Below, piece by piece: positions 1 to 13,000 of a DNA stretch of 64,000 bases (its first letter is position 1; the number at the start of each line of letters is the position of its first letter). A program made the position numbers and the translations under genes. Where the stretch lies: NCBI GenBank assembly GCA_011800155.1, contig CM022375.1, forward strand, positions 1,178,001-1,242,000, read 5' to 3'. The notes under the pieces are model-generated. The model saw only the letters and a program-made list of their open reading frames with translations, ran no database searches and was not told where the DNA came from. This DNA comes from Flammulina velutipes (Eukaryota; Basidiomycota; Agaricomycetes; Agaricales; Physalacriaceae).

Positions 1-223
1 TGTATCTTCTCCGTTAGACGACATTTATGCCGTCCCAAGTACAGGTGAATGTCAAACACTGAAACGCCATACAGCAAAATGATTCTGGAGATCTTGTTAA
101 ATTCCTTTGGACGCTAAGTAATACATATATTTCGTTTTTGTAGATGTTTGTGGTGTTCTTAACAGAGCCCGCATCGTTAGAAAACGAAGTAGAGCACGGA
201 AAATTGAGCTCACGAAAGATTGT

Positions 224-940
224 TTAGCAGAAGGTATGCGTGAAAGTGCTTCCAAGAGGAGAGTTCCTAACCGCTTGATGGTCCGTGTCCACGTTGTACG
301 CTTGGTCCGGGGGACAAGACGAGGTCGTGCAGGCGACGCTCTGACCATCGGACGACGAAAGCCTAGTGTTGATGTTGACGCTGCTGTCAACCTTGCTCAA
401 GTTCCATGAAATGCGTTGTCCGCCCCATTGACCGTAGTCTCCCCAGCCGTACTCCGAAAGGACGACAGCAGAGGTGATACCAGCGTCGTTGCAGACCAAG
501 CCTATACACCAATCAGTAAGCGGTGGAAGGGATATATCAAGATGGAATACGACGCACCTCCGTTGCACCGTCCGGTCGCGCAGTTCGCGCCGTTGCTATC
601 ACAGCCTGTGCGCCCCCAAGCGCGAATACCCTTTGAAGAGAATAAGTGAGATAATCAATCGGGTGTTTATGCAAAGAGAATTACCACTTCGCGGTCGTTA
701 ATAGTGAAGCTGGCTGAAGCCTTAGACGCGAGTCTCGTGCCGTACGAGACCGACGTGTCGGGAAAGCCATTCGGGGCCTTTCCAATCGCTGGCCAAACGG
801 CTGGGGAGACGTTCAGCAATGTGAGAGATTCGATGATGGGTGCACTTACTGTAACCACAATTATTCTGGAACCTAATGGTAAACGCCGAAGACGACGCCA
901 CCATCGAGGCAAGAGCAGTAAGAACGAGAGAGAACTTCAT
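224..940 (-). CDS. thaumatin-like secreted protein
   Basis: Four exons on the minus strand (940-850, 800-685, 630-558, 501-224) join in frame to 185 residues. The three introns are 49, 54 and 56 nt with GT-AG ends. Residues 1-19 form a signal peptide (a lysine, then a hydrophobic run ending in Ala-Phe). The mature part starts TIRFQNNCGYTVWPAIGKAP, then has an AWGRTGCDSNGANCATG stretch and ends in THTFC. This matches the small fungal members of the thaumatin/osmotin-like superfamily, with a Cys-rich beta-sandwich, the family start NNC and a terminal Cys. These proteins are secreted; some bind or cut beta-glucan, but the role here is not visible. The start is chosen because it gives the signal peptide. 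An ATTTAA-like box lies about 60 bp upstream. The fold call is fairly sure; enzymatic activity is unknown. Confidence 0.8.
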
Positions 941-3072
941 TTCTTCTGAGGTGCGAGGGAGAGTGGTCTCTTCACACCGATTTCCAGAATTGCACGCTGC
1001 ATTAAATACCGTTTCCCCAAGAAAAACCTATTATCATGCCGCCCAAGCCAAGAGGGGAATTGCCATAGTCTAGGGCACATATTCTCGAGTCACCACATGT
1101 AAGGACGGAGAGACACAGATGGACTGCCCAGTCACACCCATCATGAGCCTCAAGCCCCCTCGAGGTCACCATCAGGCAATGTTCCAATCGCGCAGAGTGC
1201 CTGCATACGCAAGATGCGCCGTGCGTAGACGCAGCCCAGAGGTGATGCGGCGACGGTTTTTGGAGGCTAGTTTTTGCCGTGCATAATTCAATGACCGAGT
1301 CTTTGTTCATTCAGACTGTACGCAAACGAACACATGCTGATTCTAGTAGCGACGCGCCAGTTCAAGTTTTCCATCTGGTGCAGTCCAGGGTCCAGGGGCA
1401 CGCAGATGCACTATAATATCGTTACTTTCCGCTGATAGAGATCGTACTAGGAGGCAGACACGGGCAGTAAGTCCTGGAAGTATTTTGAAGATGGTAGTCG
1501 GAGTCAAGAGCACGTTGTTAATTGTAATCCAAATGGGGAAGTATATCCGCGAACCGTAAGTCTGAGCCTAAAGGCAATCGACGATGGTTGAGAATAAATA
1601 TCCGTAAAAGCCCTCGTGTCAGAAGATATACTACAATGTACAAGACTATGAGTGCTCGCAAAGTCGTGGATTCGGCTCCATTTTCCCAGGCCCGTCGGGA
1701 TGAAAAATGATTACAGTCGTAATCCCGTAATCAGAGCGCTTGACACGGACTCTCTACATAGATTTCACCGACTGCTGAGATCTCAACGGTCGGCGAAATC
1801 TATCTTTTTCCAGTTCCATGTGTCGCTATTGTCTGGTCATAGCCCATCCCATGCGCCCTCCGCCTAAGGTGGGATGCTTATCAATATCAATTCTTCCGAT
1901 GAGACGAGTTAACAGCAAACTTTCTCGTAGTCTCCTGATAGTTAGCAGAGATAGATTCAAATTTCAAACCAATGAAGGTGGCTGCGCCACGTCGGCACAT
2001 GCCGATTCATCATTTGTTTGGCAAACTGGCATAAACAACGCTATTTGCCTTCAAGTTCGATTCCAACGTGTCAACCCAAGCTTGTCTTACACGGCAAACG
2101 GAGTGTCTGCGTAATTTTGCATTAGAAAATACCCAATTCTTGGCTCTGATACACCTGACTGCGGCGTTGGTCGCCACCGTTATCCTCTGGGTCGCATCTA
2201 CATCTCTCAGAGGTCGTTACAAGGCCGTATAACGACGAGGGCGTACAATGACATCTCCCCTGCTCTGGGTAATCATAGATGGATGATAAAGTCTGACACC
2301 GTGTTGAATAATCCTTGGCGATATCGGTATGTCCAATTCTTGTATGTTTCCTATTGATTGCTTCTTAATTCGGAATCTCTTCTCAGTTAGGAGCTTCAAA
2401 TGAACTATTTTCTCTTTCAACTGGACTAGTCTAACTCAGCGCGATGGCGTCCTCCTCCCCAGTTTCCGATTGTTGGCTCGCTCCGACTCTTTGACAGATC
2501 AAATGAATTGTCGTCCTATGGTACCTCTTCACTCTTTCGATGTCGTATTGATACAACTAGGCTTTGGCTGTTGACTGGCGCGTCATGGTCCAATACAATT
2601 TCCGACCATGGCCAAATTGCACGGTGAACTGAAATCCAGACAATCTGTATGGAAAGGCGCAACACGTTGATTGGCCCCCGTCAAGCACTCGTATGGTCCC
2701 AAAAAGTCAATGAATGCTATGGGACATCGCAACAAATACTAGTAAGCTCCTTTCTTTGATTGACCTTGACATTGATCGACGAGTATGAACAATAGAATTT
2801 TCTGTTCGTTCAATGTTTGTCCATGGGCCACGCTATCGGATTTTCACCGCACATGACAATTCGGTGCTTATAATGCCTCATTGTTCGTACTTCCCAGACA
2901 ATGCAAATTGTATTCGTGCGGGCGGGTTAACCTATATAACACCGTATACGATCTTTCCTAACCCTTTCATCCTTTCCGTTGCTTTCTTGTTGCTTTATCC
3001 TGGAGTCAGTCAACATCTCAAGTACGTGGAGACAGAGTTCCCATATTGCATGACTCATTCATCTCCAACAGT
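941..3072. other. intergenic, no convincing gene
   Basis: There are short open frames on both strands (for example 1652-1867 and 1818-2114), but they lack family resemblance, splice support and codon regularity. Nothing else is seen apart from AT-rich stretches likely to be promoter sequence of the flanking genes. Confidence 0.5.
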
Positions 3073-4638
3073 ATGTCTAATATCCTCAGTCTTCCCAACG
3101 AGCTTCAGATTGAAGTCTTCTGGCACTACTTTCTCGAGCTCAATCAATCCGACGGTCCCGATGTCCGGTTTATTCTCGCGTCGGTTTGCAGTCACTGGAG
3201 GAACTTGATCTTTTGCGAGTCCTTACTTTGGAAGTCAATCGCCATCAACATATCTTCCGTTATTCCTCGTCCTCTTTTCTACGCCCCCAACGAGATTTCC
3301 TTGGTTGATCCCAAAGACATCTTTTTGCGCACCATGATCGCGTTCAAAAATGCTTGCCACCTCCCCGTCAACCTCACCATTGTAGTTCCCGACACTCCCC
3401 TTACGTACTTCAATGTTCGCCACACTGACTTACTTGCGGAGATCCTATGCAAAGAGGCTTCCCGTATCGCGAGTGTCTCTATCTCGGGCGACAGCTGGGT
3501 TCTTCATCTCAGTCTACTTCGCGGATTCCTGGACCAGCCCATGCCCCTCCTTCACACGTTCAACCATACGATCTGGAAACGCTTCAACGTTAGCGCACAT
3601 CACACATTCGATAAGCAGCTTACGAATCTCGCTGGAACGCACATCCCCGTTCTCCAATATCCTCACCAGGATAACGACATGGCCAAAGTGAACGCTTGGG
3701 GTCGTAAGATGTACCCGAAACTCCAGAACGTCTATATTAGCGGGGCCCCGTACAAGTGGGACAAACTTCCGACTCAAGGACTGAAGGGGTTGGGGATGTG
3801 TAACCAGCCTATCATGGCATGTCCTTCGTACGGTCTTATGCGTCAACTCTTGTCATTCTCAGCGCCGACGCTGGAACAATTGGAAGTCCACGGGTTTTTG
3901 AGCTATATCGCGGACCCGGATAGCGCTGAAGAGACAACATTCCACCCCGTCGTTCTTCCCGCCGTTAAGACCCTGTCGCTCGGATACCAGGCTCCGGACG
4001 AGGTGACTACTTTCCTTCCGTCGATTCGCACGCCCGCACTCCAGCGACTCAACGTCTCCGACATCTACTCGCCTCCTTTCATCGGAGATGAGGTATTCCT
4101 CCCAACGGACAACATGCTCAGGTCGATGATTCAATACCTTCCCCTACACAATCTAGATGTGCTCGAACTCGACCGTGTTGTTTTCCAGGATGATCTTCCC
4201 CCTCCGGAAATCCTGCACTGGCTGGTTGAAGGGAATGTTCCTGCCGAAGATGTACCTTTCACGATGCGCTTTCTGGCAGCGCTCACTTCACTGAAACATC
4301 TTGACATCTGGGCAGCGGATGATTCCCTTCTGTACTATCTCAATTACCCCGCCAAACCGAATTACGATAAAGATGGACAGGCGCTCCATGATGGGGTGAG
4401 GAAACTCAGGAGACACACAGAACGTCATTTGCCATATCTACCCACGTTGGAGACGCTCTATTTGCACGGTGAAGGAGAGAAAGTCTTTCTATTTTTGGTT
4501 AACAGAGTGCATTACACCATCCGGGAGAAACCTCTCCACGTGACGATTGAGGAGACGGTGACTGACAGGATTGACAAACACAAGCTTGCTATCCTTCAAG
4601 ATATGATCTCAAGCCTAGCTTGTCGAAGCACGCCGTAG
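3073..4638 (+). CDS. F-box domain protein with LRR-like C-terminal region
   Basis: An uninterrupted frame of 521 codons. The in-frame codon at 3046 is TTG, so the first ATG at 3073 (MSNILSLPNELQIEVFWHYF) is the likely start. The first 60 residues match an F-box: L-P-x-E-L near residue 6, then ILASVCSHWRNLI and an xLWKSI motif. The rest has leucine-rich segments spaced like the degenerate LRRs of mushroom F-box proteins (LQRLNVSD, LDVLELDRV, LKHLDIWAA, LETLYLHGE). F-box proteins link substrates to Skp1/Cullin ubiquitin ligases through the F-box; the LRR part binds the target. The family is hugely expanded in Agaricomycetes and the target is not predictable. The single exon is common in the family. 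Confidence 0.85.
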   Translation: MSNILSLPNELQIEVFWHYFLELNQSDGPDVRFILASVCSHWRNLIFCESLLWKSIAINISSVIPRPLFYAPNEISLVDPKDIFLRTMIAFKNACHLPVNLTIVVPDTPLTYFNVRHTDLLAEILCKEASRIASVSISGDSWVLHLSLLRGFLDQPMPLLHTFNHTIWKRFNVSAHHTFDKQLTNLAGTHIPVLQYPHQDNDMAKVNAWGRKMYPKLQNVYISGAPYKWDKLPTQGLKGLGMCNQPIMACPSYGLMRQLLSFSAPTLEQLEVHGFLSYIADPDSAEETTFHPVVLPAVKTLSLGYQAPDEVTTFLPSIRTPALQRLNVSDIYSPPFIGDEVFLPTDNMLRSMIQYLPLHNLDVLELDRVVFQDDLPPPEILHWLVEGNVPAEDVPFTMRFLAALTSLKHLDIWAADDSLLYYLNYPAKPNYDKDGQALHDGVRKLRRHTERHLPYLPTLETLYLHGEGEKVFLFLVNRVHYTIREKPLHVTIEETVTDRIDKHKLAILQDMISSLACRSTP

Positions 4639-5457
4639 AAGCTTTTCTTGGGTTCAGCCAGGACGACAACCTTTGGGCTAGAGGGTGTAAGCACATGTGT
4701 TGACAAGGACTCGTCCGTACTCTCTACTTATGATTCTGTATTTTTACCTCATTTAAGACTATCATGAATTAGTAGTTATCTTTGTTATTTATATGCTATG
4801 ACATTTCGCAAGATCCTGCGCGCCATTGGGAAGTTTGCTCTTTTCCCCAATGATGAAAAGGAGGTGTGGCGCACATATCCGTAATGACTCGCGGTTGGCG
4901 CGTGAACATGTATCAAATTTCCGCACAACAAATTCGGTGTCTAACGTTCCGGGTGACATTATCCTTCTGCGAACTTCCTATGTGTTCTCTCTCTCTATGT
5001 TTACTCGGTACCCCATGACGGACTTCCGGAGATTTCGTTTGCAGAGGCGCAATGTGGCGCATTCTACGAAAAGTAAGCCAAGGCAGTACAATATGAACCA
5101 GAAAGATGGTCACATTAAAGGTTTATATTTCGCACACAAATATTCATCGGTATCCCATTCCGAACGCCGGGGTAGAAATCTGCAATCGATCAGAGGAGAA
5201 AACGGGGAGCGGAAGAATGAACACTCACATAAGACGAAGGATTGACAAGAAGGGGTATTAGGTTATCTGGAAGAAATATTAAAGGCGGGGAATGTGGGTA
5301 TCATATCTGAAGGAGAATCCGGAGAATTATGCGAGTAGTAGTAATAAGGGTATCCGAGTCGATGAAAGTCCATAGCAGTAATTGGGCGAGTCTCTGAAAT
5401 GACAGTCAGAAATCGGAAACCAAGAAGCAGTATCAAAAAAATGACGAACGTGACAAG
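4639..5457. other. intergenic with two GTGGCGCA motifs
   Basis: No supported gene. The 3' flank of the F-box gene is AT-rich. The 8-mer GTGGCGCA occurs at 4866 and 5054, part of a window-wide set. An open frame at 4826-5245 has no recognisable features. Confidence 0.45.
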
Positions 5458-6099
5458 CTAGAAATCATATTCCCCGTCGCTATCCTCAAGAGGGTTGTAC
5501 AAGATAGCGCCGTTCTCGTCGAAGAATGCCTTTCCTTGCGCGACCTTAACCCGGCGGCTGAATTCCTCCATGCTTCTCTTGCGCTTAAGGTTTCCCGACG
5601 CCAGAGATGTTGGTACCACAGGGAACGGGATATAGGGAATATAGTCGTCGTCTGAGTCGTACGAAGAACTAGACGAAGAGCTAGGAGATGCGCATTTCCC
5701 TATCCGCCATGATCCAGTCTCGTCGTAGTGGCCGTGCTGCGTGAGGTATTCTTTGGGCGAGAGAATGCCGTCGACGAGAACATCTCCGTATCGTTTAGGA
5801 GCCTGCCACTGTATAACACGCTCTGCAGTTGATAATACCGGCGTAGGTGCAGCGCCAACGATGTGAGGCAGTTGAACGACGATGCGAGGGCGAGACGTTG
5901 ATGACTTCTTCGCCTTCGTCTTAGGCTTAGATTTAGCTGTAAGGATAGGAGTAGAAGCGGCGGCGGCGACGACGTGTGGTAGCTGAACGACGATGCGAGG
6001 ACGAGCGGGTTTCTTAGCCTTGAGCTTGAGAGCGCCTGCCACTTTGGAGAGAGTAGACTGTTGCCCAGCGACGGTATTGGTGATGTTGGAAAAGACCAT
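5458..6099 (-). CDS. hypothetical basic protein with duplicated PRIVVQLPH motif
   Basis: A single-exon frame of 213 residues with an ATG start at 6099. I do not recognise the family. It has an internal repeat: a Lys-rich stretch followed by RPRIVVQLPHVV near residues 33-44, then again KAKKSSTSRPRIVVQLPHIV near 64-83. The middle is a serine run followed by an acidic stretch (about residues 138-152). A basic KRKRS motif near residue 172 could be a nuclear localisation signal. The end is acidic (LEDSDGEYDF). Composition suggests a largely disordered, perhaps nuclear protein. Coding status is supported by the conserved in-protein repeat and the uninterrupted frame. No functional assignment is possible. 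Confidence 0.6.
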   Translation of the reverse strand: MVFSNITNTVAGQQSTLSKVAGALKLKAKKPARPRIVVQLPHVVAAAASTPILTAKSKPKTKAKKSSTSRPRIVVQLPHIVGAAPTPVLSTAERVIQWQAPKRYGDVLVDGILSPKEYLTQHGHYDETGSWRIGKCASPSSSSSSSYDSDDDYIPYIPFPVVPTSLASGNLKRKRSMEEFSRRVKVAQGKAFFDENGAILYNPLEDSDGEYDF

Positions 6100-7003
6100 G
6101 ATAGCGATGCAGATAGTGGTTAAGGATTAAGATGTGAGAGGGGCTACTTGACTCATGCAGAGGTTGGTTTCTCGTCGGTCAAACCTCTAACGCCACCGGA
6201 CGCCACTTCGGGCCGAGAGGCCGAGTTGCTTTCGACGTTCAATGTTACCGGTGGCATTTAATAAAATAATACTGTCTTGCGCAATAGACCAAGATATCTA
6301 TCAAAGAGCCTCTCGGATTTGCTATTAGGATGTACATGTATAGTGCAAGTTCACCAGAGGGCGGCCCGCCGGCACCGTGAGCCCATCAGAATCTTCCTTT
6401 CTGACCCACTTGTTAGCGCACCTTCCTCTCACGAACACCTTCAGAATATGGCAGTGTCCGTACGTCCCAGCTCACTATTATTTTATGCTCTCTGATGTTG
6501 ATTTTCGCCTAGTGGTTTCCTGCAGCTCCCCTACGACGGACGAGCACGAAACACTGGTACTCGCGTCGCCGCAAGTAATCCAGCTACGCGTGCGTACGCA
6601 TCCTCATCTTACAGAGCTCCTGCATACTAAGCATGGCTGTGTCGCTCAGGTGCCGTCATATTACCCCGGGCATTCGTGCGTATGCGGGAGCGAATGAGAA
6701 ACTGGTACATGTTATTCGGCGCACCTATGCGCATACCTCATCGTTTTTTTAGAAGATGGAATCTACGTTTACATCGAAACAATCCCAGATCTTCTTGGGA
6801 TTCTCAACGACTAGCTGTGGAGCTTCCACGACTTTGCGTAGCTATGGGCGGATTCAAGCTCGGCAGTCGATTTGGAGATAACAACGAAGGAACGCCTTGA
6901 GGCTTGCCTCGATGCAAACCGTTGCGGCCCACATGAGAGATCGATAACTCTGCCCATAAAAAGACGCGAAGTTCGTCTTGGAAGACTCTCATCGCCAGCC
7001 ATA
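6100..7003. other. intergenic / upstream of the MYND gene
   Basis: No supported gene. Short frames at 6277-6900 show no family likeness. The sequence just before 7004 is the presumed promoter and 5' UTR of the MYND gene with the giant intron. Confidence 0.4.
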
Positions 7004-10000
7004 ATGTCAGACTCTTTCCCTTCAACGTTCAACCTCCTCCCTTCGAGACCGCGTGCCCTACGTCAAGATGAGATAGATGCTCTTATAGTGCGCTGTTCAA
7101 CATCTATCTGCTTTGTGGGTAAAGCCTGACCTAGTCTCAGTTCACTTCAATGGTTGAGATGCGGGTTCACTTCAGATATGAATTCAAGTACTAATTCAAG
7201 TGTTCGTGCTTAAATTTGAAAGCTTTTCATAGTAGTCACTGGCTGGGTGATGTCATTCATCTTGCGCGCCTTAAGTTCACTCAGATTTGAATTGGCGGTG
7301 ACGGTTAATTCACTTCAAGTTGAATTGATAGCACGCCTCAATTCACTCAAGGTTGAATTGGTAGTAACATAATTCATCTAATACTGATATGCTTTCTAGA
7401 CTATGATAATGAAATACCACTACGGGTTGGGAGGGCTCTGGGCGGACCCGGCGAGAACAGGGAATCTGTATGGCGAGGCACGCGAGAGGCTGGGATTTGG
7501 TAACGAAAGGGTTGCTTGGTTGGCAAAGCTATGGTCGGGTTCAGTAGAGGACAGGCGGTGGAGGTCCTGGAGGGGATACATTGACGCACGGGCACAATAC
7601 CGGAGGATGCACCACGTCGCTGAATGTATCTGAGAAGTGGTCAACACTGAACAGGTCAAGAGAAATGCAAATATACCTGTAATACAGCCTGCAACACTGG
7701 AGGACCCAAGACAATTTCACATTAGAAGGGTTGCAGAGCGACAACCTGAAGCCTGAGTGTCGTCAACAAAGGAGACAGTAGCGAGCTGGCAGCAAGAGAT
7801 AGTGGTTGAAAGGAAAACAACTGACGTGGCATCGGACCGACTGGATCAAACATTCACGTGATAGAGCTTGCTGCCGGCGGCACGACTTGTCCATTTTCCA
7901 TCCAGTCTACAAGGTATGTGCTTGGTTTTCCTTGTTTATTTTGATCTGTATATGGGCGGTATAGTGTTGCATAATTCTAGATGGCACTTTTTTTGTCGTT
8001 TTACATGATTGTATTTCACTTTATTCAAATTGATATTCACTTATGTGAATGTGGCGTCACTTCATCAAATCAAATTCCACTTTGACAATGTCGTGCTGGC
8101 TCCCTCAAATTGGCTTGCAGTTTGACAATATCTGCTTCACTTTGGCAAAAGCAGTTTCACTTCTCAAAATTGGCAAATCCACTTGAGCAATATAGCTTTA
8201 CTTTCAACTTTCAAGGACGAGATGTTCAAGATAGAGTTTTACATTTAGATTTGAGCATCTACATAAGCACCCAGAAGTAGAGCGGCTCGACAATACACAT
8301 CAATTCCCCAATTTCCGTCATCCTCTGTGAAGTCAAAATCCCCGAGCGCCTCTCGGGCCTCCTGAATATCAGCATCATCATGTAGCGCTGAGTTAGGATC
8401 TGACGGATCTACTGGAGGCACAGCCAAACCCGCGTCTTCAACACCCTCAACTCCGTACCATCCATCAACCAATGAGATATTGTCCCCGACATCTCCAGTC
8501 CAAACTCCCTGGTTCATAAGTTGCTGCCGGCTGAGCTCGTACATAGCGACTGGGGTGCGATAATGCGCCGTTCGGATCTGATGGTGGTTCCATGCGTGCT
8601 TGGCTCGATTGAGAGATTCCTGTATTCGGGGCTGGAATACAAGGTAAAGCGCCAGACTTTGGATGGGATTTTCCTTCGACCAGAGTTCGTTCCTTTCCAG
8701 GTAGAGAAAAACTTGACGAAATGCCTCTAGACTGTCCTTTTGAATGTCCACCCATAGACGCTCGATGCGCACATTATGTGTGGATCTAAAAAGAGATAAG
8801 TCTTGAGCATAAAATGAGAATATTGTACACACCTCCCCGAAGATATGCTCGATGAGCATCACCCCATTTAGCCAGCATAGCCTTTTCTATCCCATTATTC
8901 TCAGTTCCAAAGTCTCCCCGTACACGACTAGGCCAACCCAGTTCCTTTGCGCCTGCCAGAAAGCACTGTAGAACAGTGTCGGATCTCTTGTTGGAACGAC
9001 ATTCCATGTAGACGATGAGGCGTGAGTGCCCATCAACGCATCCGTGAACCCAGAATCCCCAGTGTTTGAGCTTCTCATGACCGTCTTGATGCCATAGAGC
9101 ATTGGCGCCGCGAACTTTGTAAACACGTCTCTTAGTGACATTGCGCCATCTGGAGAAAGTTTAGTATATATTGACACATAGAAAATGTGCAGCGCACCTT
9201 GTCAGGACACCAAGGATATCCACCCGTCGCAGACTATCTTGAACTCTTTTCCGCGGTATATGAACTCCCATGGCCTCCAGATGACCCATCATAATTGCTG
9301 AGCCAATGAAAGGATGCTCCAACGATTTTTTGGCGACAATTTCATCGAGGTCCGTGTCTGATATTTGACTGAATTCCTTCCTCTCAGGTGAGATGCCAGC
9401 GCGCTGAAGGTGTCGATAGAGGGTAGTTCTATTCACCCCGTAGGCCTCTGCTATGCTCTCCCATGAGTTTCCCAGATCATGTAAGAGGCAGAGACGTTGA
9501 ACATCTATGTTGAATGAGGGACGTCCAGGATGGCCTGTATATATCCGGTGAAGGTAGGATGCAATAGGTGCCGGGGGCGTCTCTAGAAAGCGGTCTAGTT
9601 CCACAATGTGCAAGTCAACATAGTCCAGCATATGTTCCACGTCCAAATGAGCTAGATGAGGGTCGTCGAGAGAATGGAGAATAGTCCGAATGGCGTACAG
9701 TTGGTGGACAATACGTTCGACAGTAGGGACCTCAGCATTGGGAAAGGATGATATGGCGAAGCGGGCTTCGTTGACGATACTATGGCTATGAGAAAGGAAG
9801 ACCTGAATAGGATCGCGCGTAGTCATGTTGGTGGGTTGGAAAGATTGACGGAGCTCGGGCCGTGCAGTTGACGCTCAGCGCCTACAAAAAAAATATAAAT
9901 ATATGTATCAAAAAACTACAAGAACAGCTACAAGAACAGCTACAATAACTAGCTAAACAAGAAATAAGCTAAGACAATAGGTATAATACTCTAAAAAGGC

Positions 10001-13000
10001 TTGAGTCGATTGACGACTAATGTCAAAATTGTACAGATGTCAATCCAAACTTTAGGCTGCGTTGCATTTCGATCTGGGTGGTAGGTCTAGATAGAGAGAA
10101 TATCAGCTCCACGTTGCAAACATAGTTGGTATGATAGTACCTTCTGCGCGGCCATCCAAGCAGCCTTGTTGGTGGCTCCGTCTGTCGAGGTTTTGAATGT
10201 ATCCCGTGTGTCGCGATTAGGGTGGGGGAAATCGCGTTGAAGGCGCCGGATAAGTTCTGACCATCCCAGGCCTTTGCTTTGCTCCAACTTGTGCGCTTTG
10301 GCAATACGGGGATCCTGGCGGACAGTTGATGTTGAGGGTGTTGAAGTAGGCATGGTATATGTATCGGTGTTGTCTGCGTTCCTCGGAAACATGTAACGAA
10401 AGTATGTTGCTGGAACGATATCAGTATGGAATAAGTGATTGAGGAATGGAACATGTACCGGGAATAATAAGCTCCAGATACCACTCGGTATCGATGCCGT
10501 ATGGCATTGGTTTGATATCTACGTCAGAGTCAATAAAAGAAGATGGGTAGACGAACGAAAAAACTAACTGGTGTCGGTGGGAATATCCCCGTTCACAGGC
10601 TCATAGTTCCCGGTCCTAGAGTTTAGAATAATTAGAGAGAGAGTAAGAATGGATGAAAGGGAAAGACGTACGTTGGATTGAACTTGGTGTCTTTTTCCTC
10701 AATGTCATTAGGACGGGCTTGATTGTAGAGGTTTGGATGCTAAGAGAATGATAATGAGAATAGACTAAAGAGAAACACAAAAGACATACCTGCAGGACAT
10801 GGCGCATCTTCCATCCAACACATAGAAGAAAGTCGCCGACAACCTTCAAGATACCCTCGTACTCCCGGTTCACGGGGCGCTCTCTCACCAAGTATCTGCT
10901 GCTTGCTAGCAGCAGATCCAATCCGAACTGGCCGGTACTGAGAACATCGATTTTGAGATCTTGGGCCCGAGTGGAGGTTCCTGCAAAGGCCTGGATATGA
11001 TCTTGGATACTGTCCGCTCCGATAGCGACGTCGCGAATCATGCGATCAAGCTTGATGAAACCAATGTGAACGGAAGTATGGGGCGCGGCGAATCTCTGTG
11101 TTATAAGAATCAGCAGTATTCAGATATTGAATAAAAGACGCTTACAATGTGATCTTCAAGAAGACCTTGATTAACTACCACCATCGCCTCCAACTGACGG
11201 AAGCCGGACTTGGGGAACCAATGACATGGTTTGACGTTGTCGAAGAAGAAGTTGAGCAGGCAAATGATGTCGTGGCCATAGTCAGAGAGGCGATCGTGGA
11301 CCTCAACCAGGAGTGTGTAGTCGGCGTCCGACAGGCCAGCCAGTTTGGCTACTTGTTCAATCAGTGTCGACCAGGCAGTGAGAGCCTCCACTGCAGAAGT
11401 GATACCCAAATTTCCTAGACGCATGCGACGAGAATACTCTGGAATAGTGTTGGGTGTACTGCCGAGAGGGGCACTGCGTATAGCATGAGCTAGTCTTGAT
11501 AAAGGGGCCATTGCCTCAACGTAGTGGCCGGCGGAAGAAACCATTTCAGTAGCCAAGTGGGGATGTTCGCGCAGTGAACCCTTGAGGGTAGTATCGAGAA
11601 TGCCTTGAGCATGTCCGGTGACTGGAGGAAAGTTGGAATATGGCAGGATAGATGAGTGTGCGTGCTAAGAATGGTTTAGAAACAGTATCATTCAAGCCGA
11701 ACATGGCTTACCCATTTCCCACTGGCCCCGTAAGAGCTGCTGCCCCCAATGATTTTAAGAGCGTCTGGAGGTGCGTGGGTATTGACCACAAGACGCTGAG
11801 CGTCTGTGATCGATTTGGGTATTGTCAAAACCTATTAATGTTCAGCAGAATCCACAAATGCAGAATGATACTTACACGACGTGAAGTACTGGAGCCAACG
11901 TCTGGCGCCGTCGCTGTCGCTTTGGGCTCGGTAAGGTTGGCGGTCGGTTTGGCTTCCACCGGGGACTCAATGTTCATGTGGTTACCATCGTTAGTCTTGC
12001 GACGCTTGTATGTCCGTTTGGGAGCTGGTGAGGATGACCGCTGGAAAGATTGTTAGATGTGTATATGACAGAGAGATATAACACACCTTTTTTGATGTAT
12101 GACCCTCTGGTCCCTCCATATCTTGATAGTTTGATGCTAGGCATACATAGAGACAATACTTGACGTCCGACGGCTTGACCTTCGACGGCTGGGACTTGGA
12201 GAATTGCCTGAATAAACAAGGTTTAGTATCTGGGAGTCGAGAAAACAATGCACTCACTGGCTCAGCAACTTAAAGTCCAAGGCGTCCTTTTGCAACCAAT
12301 CCGTCGGCTCCAAAGCGCTGGCTGTCCCTTGTCCGCGCCTAACCAACTTCATAACATGGAAGATGGGGGTGGTGGTTGCGTCCTCTGGAGCTTCTTCCTC
12401 CTCGTCGACAATCCCGTTACCGATGATGTCTGACGAGACGTCCGAAATTGCCTTAATGATGTCCTTGCAGGTTGCACTAGTGTTGACCTGAATTTTTCGA
12501 ACCAGATTGTACTCTGGCTGGCGAAGCTCGTTAAACCTAAGGCGTATTCTATTAGTTATAACATGCAAGAATGTAGTGTAGAATACGCACATTTCCTCTG
12601 AGGGACGTCGAAGTTCTCCTTTGTGTGCTGCCGTAGTCCATGGCTGCCAGCACACAGTAACCTCCTCGACTGGAACTGAAACCTCCGCCTGCATGCTCTT
12701 CTTCTTTGCCTTTCCTTTGGGGGCGCGTCCCGTCCTGTTCTGTAAGCGCTCACTAACGATCTGACAAGTGGTTAGGAAACAATGGAAACATGATTATAAG
12801 GTAAATCTACCTCTTTGGCCGGATCGAAGGCTCCCGTACTAGACTTGGCTTCATTGGTGCGCTCTTGGGTCCTGGCCTTGGAGGCATCAACGAAGGCGGT
12901 TGTGCTGGCTTCCTTTTCCTTGGACTCCTTGTCCTTGTGGGCATGAGAGCCCGCCACGAAAGGTGATGACTTGAAGTCCCTCCAGGATGTGGCCTTGTGG

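Noticed and set aside
1652..2114. Overlapping plus-strand frames
   Set aside because: They have no hydrophobic pattern, motif or splice link and sit in AT-variable intergenic DNA.
3046..3072. Upstream extension of the F-box protein
   Set aside because: The extension begins with TTG, which is not a normal nuclear start. The ATG at 3073 immediately precedes the F-box.
7403..7633. 76-residue frame in the left arm of the outer element
   Set aside because: ATG-led but without family likeness, partner exons or promoter signals. It could be a remnant but cannot be supported.
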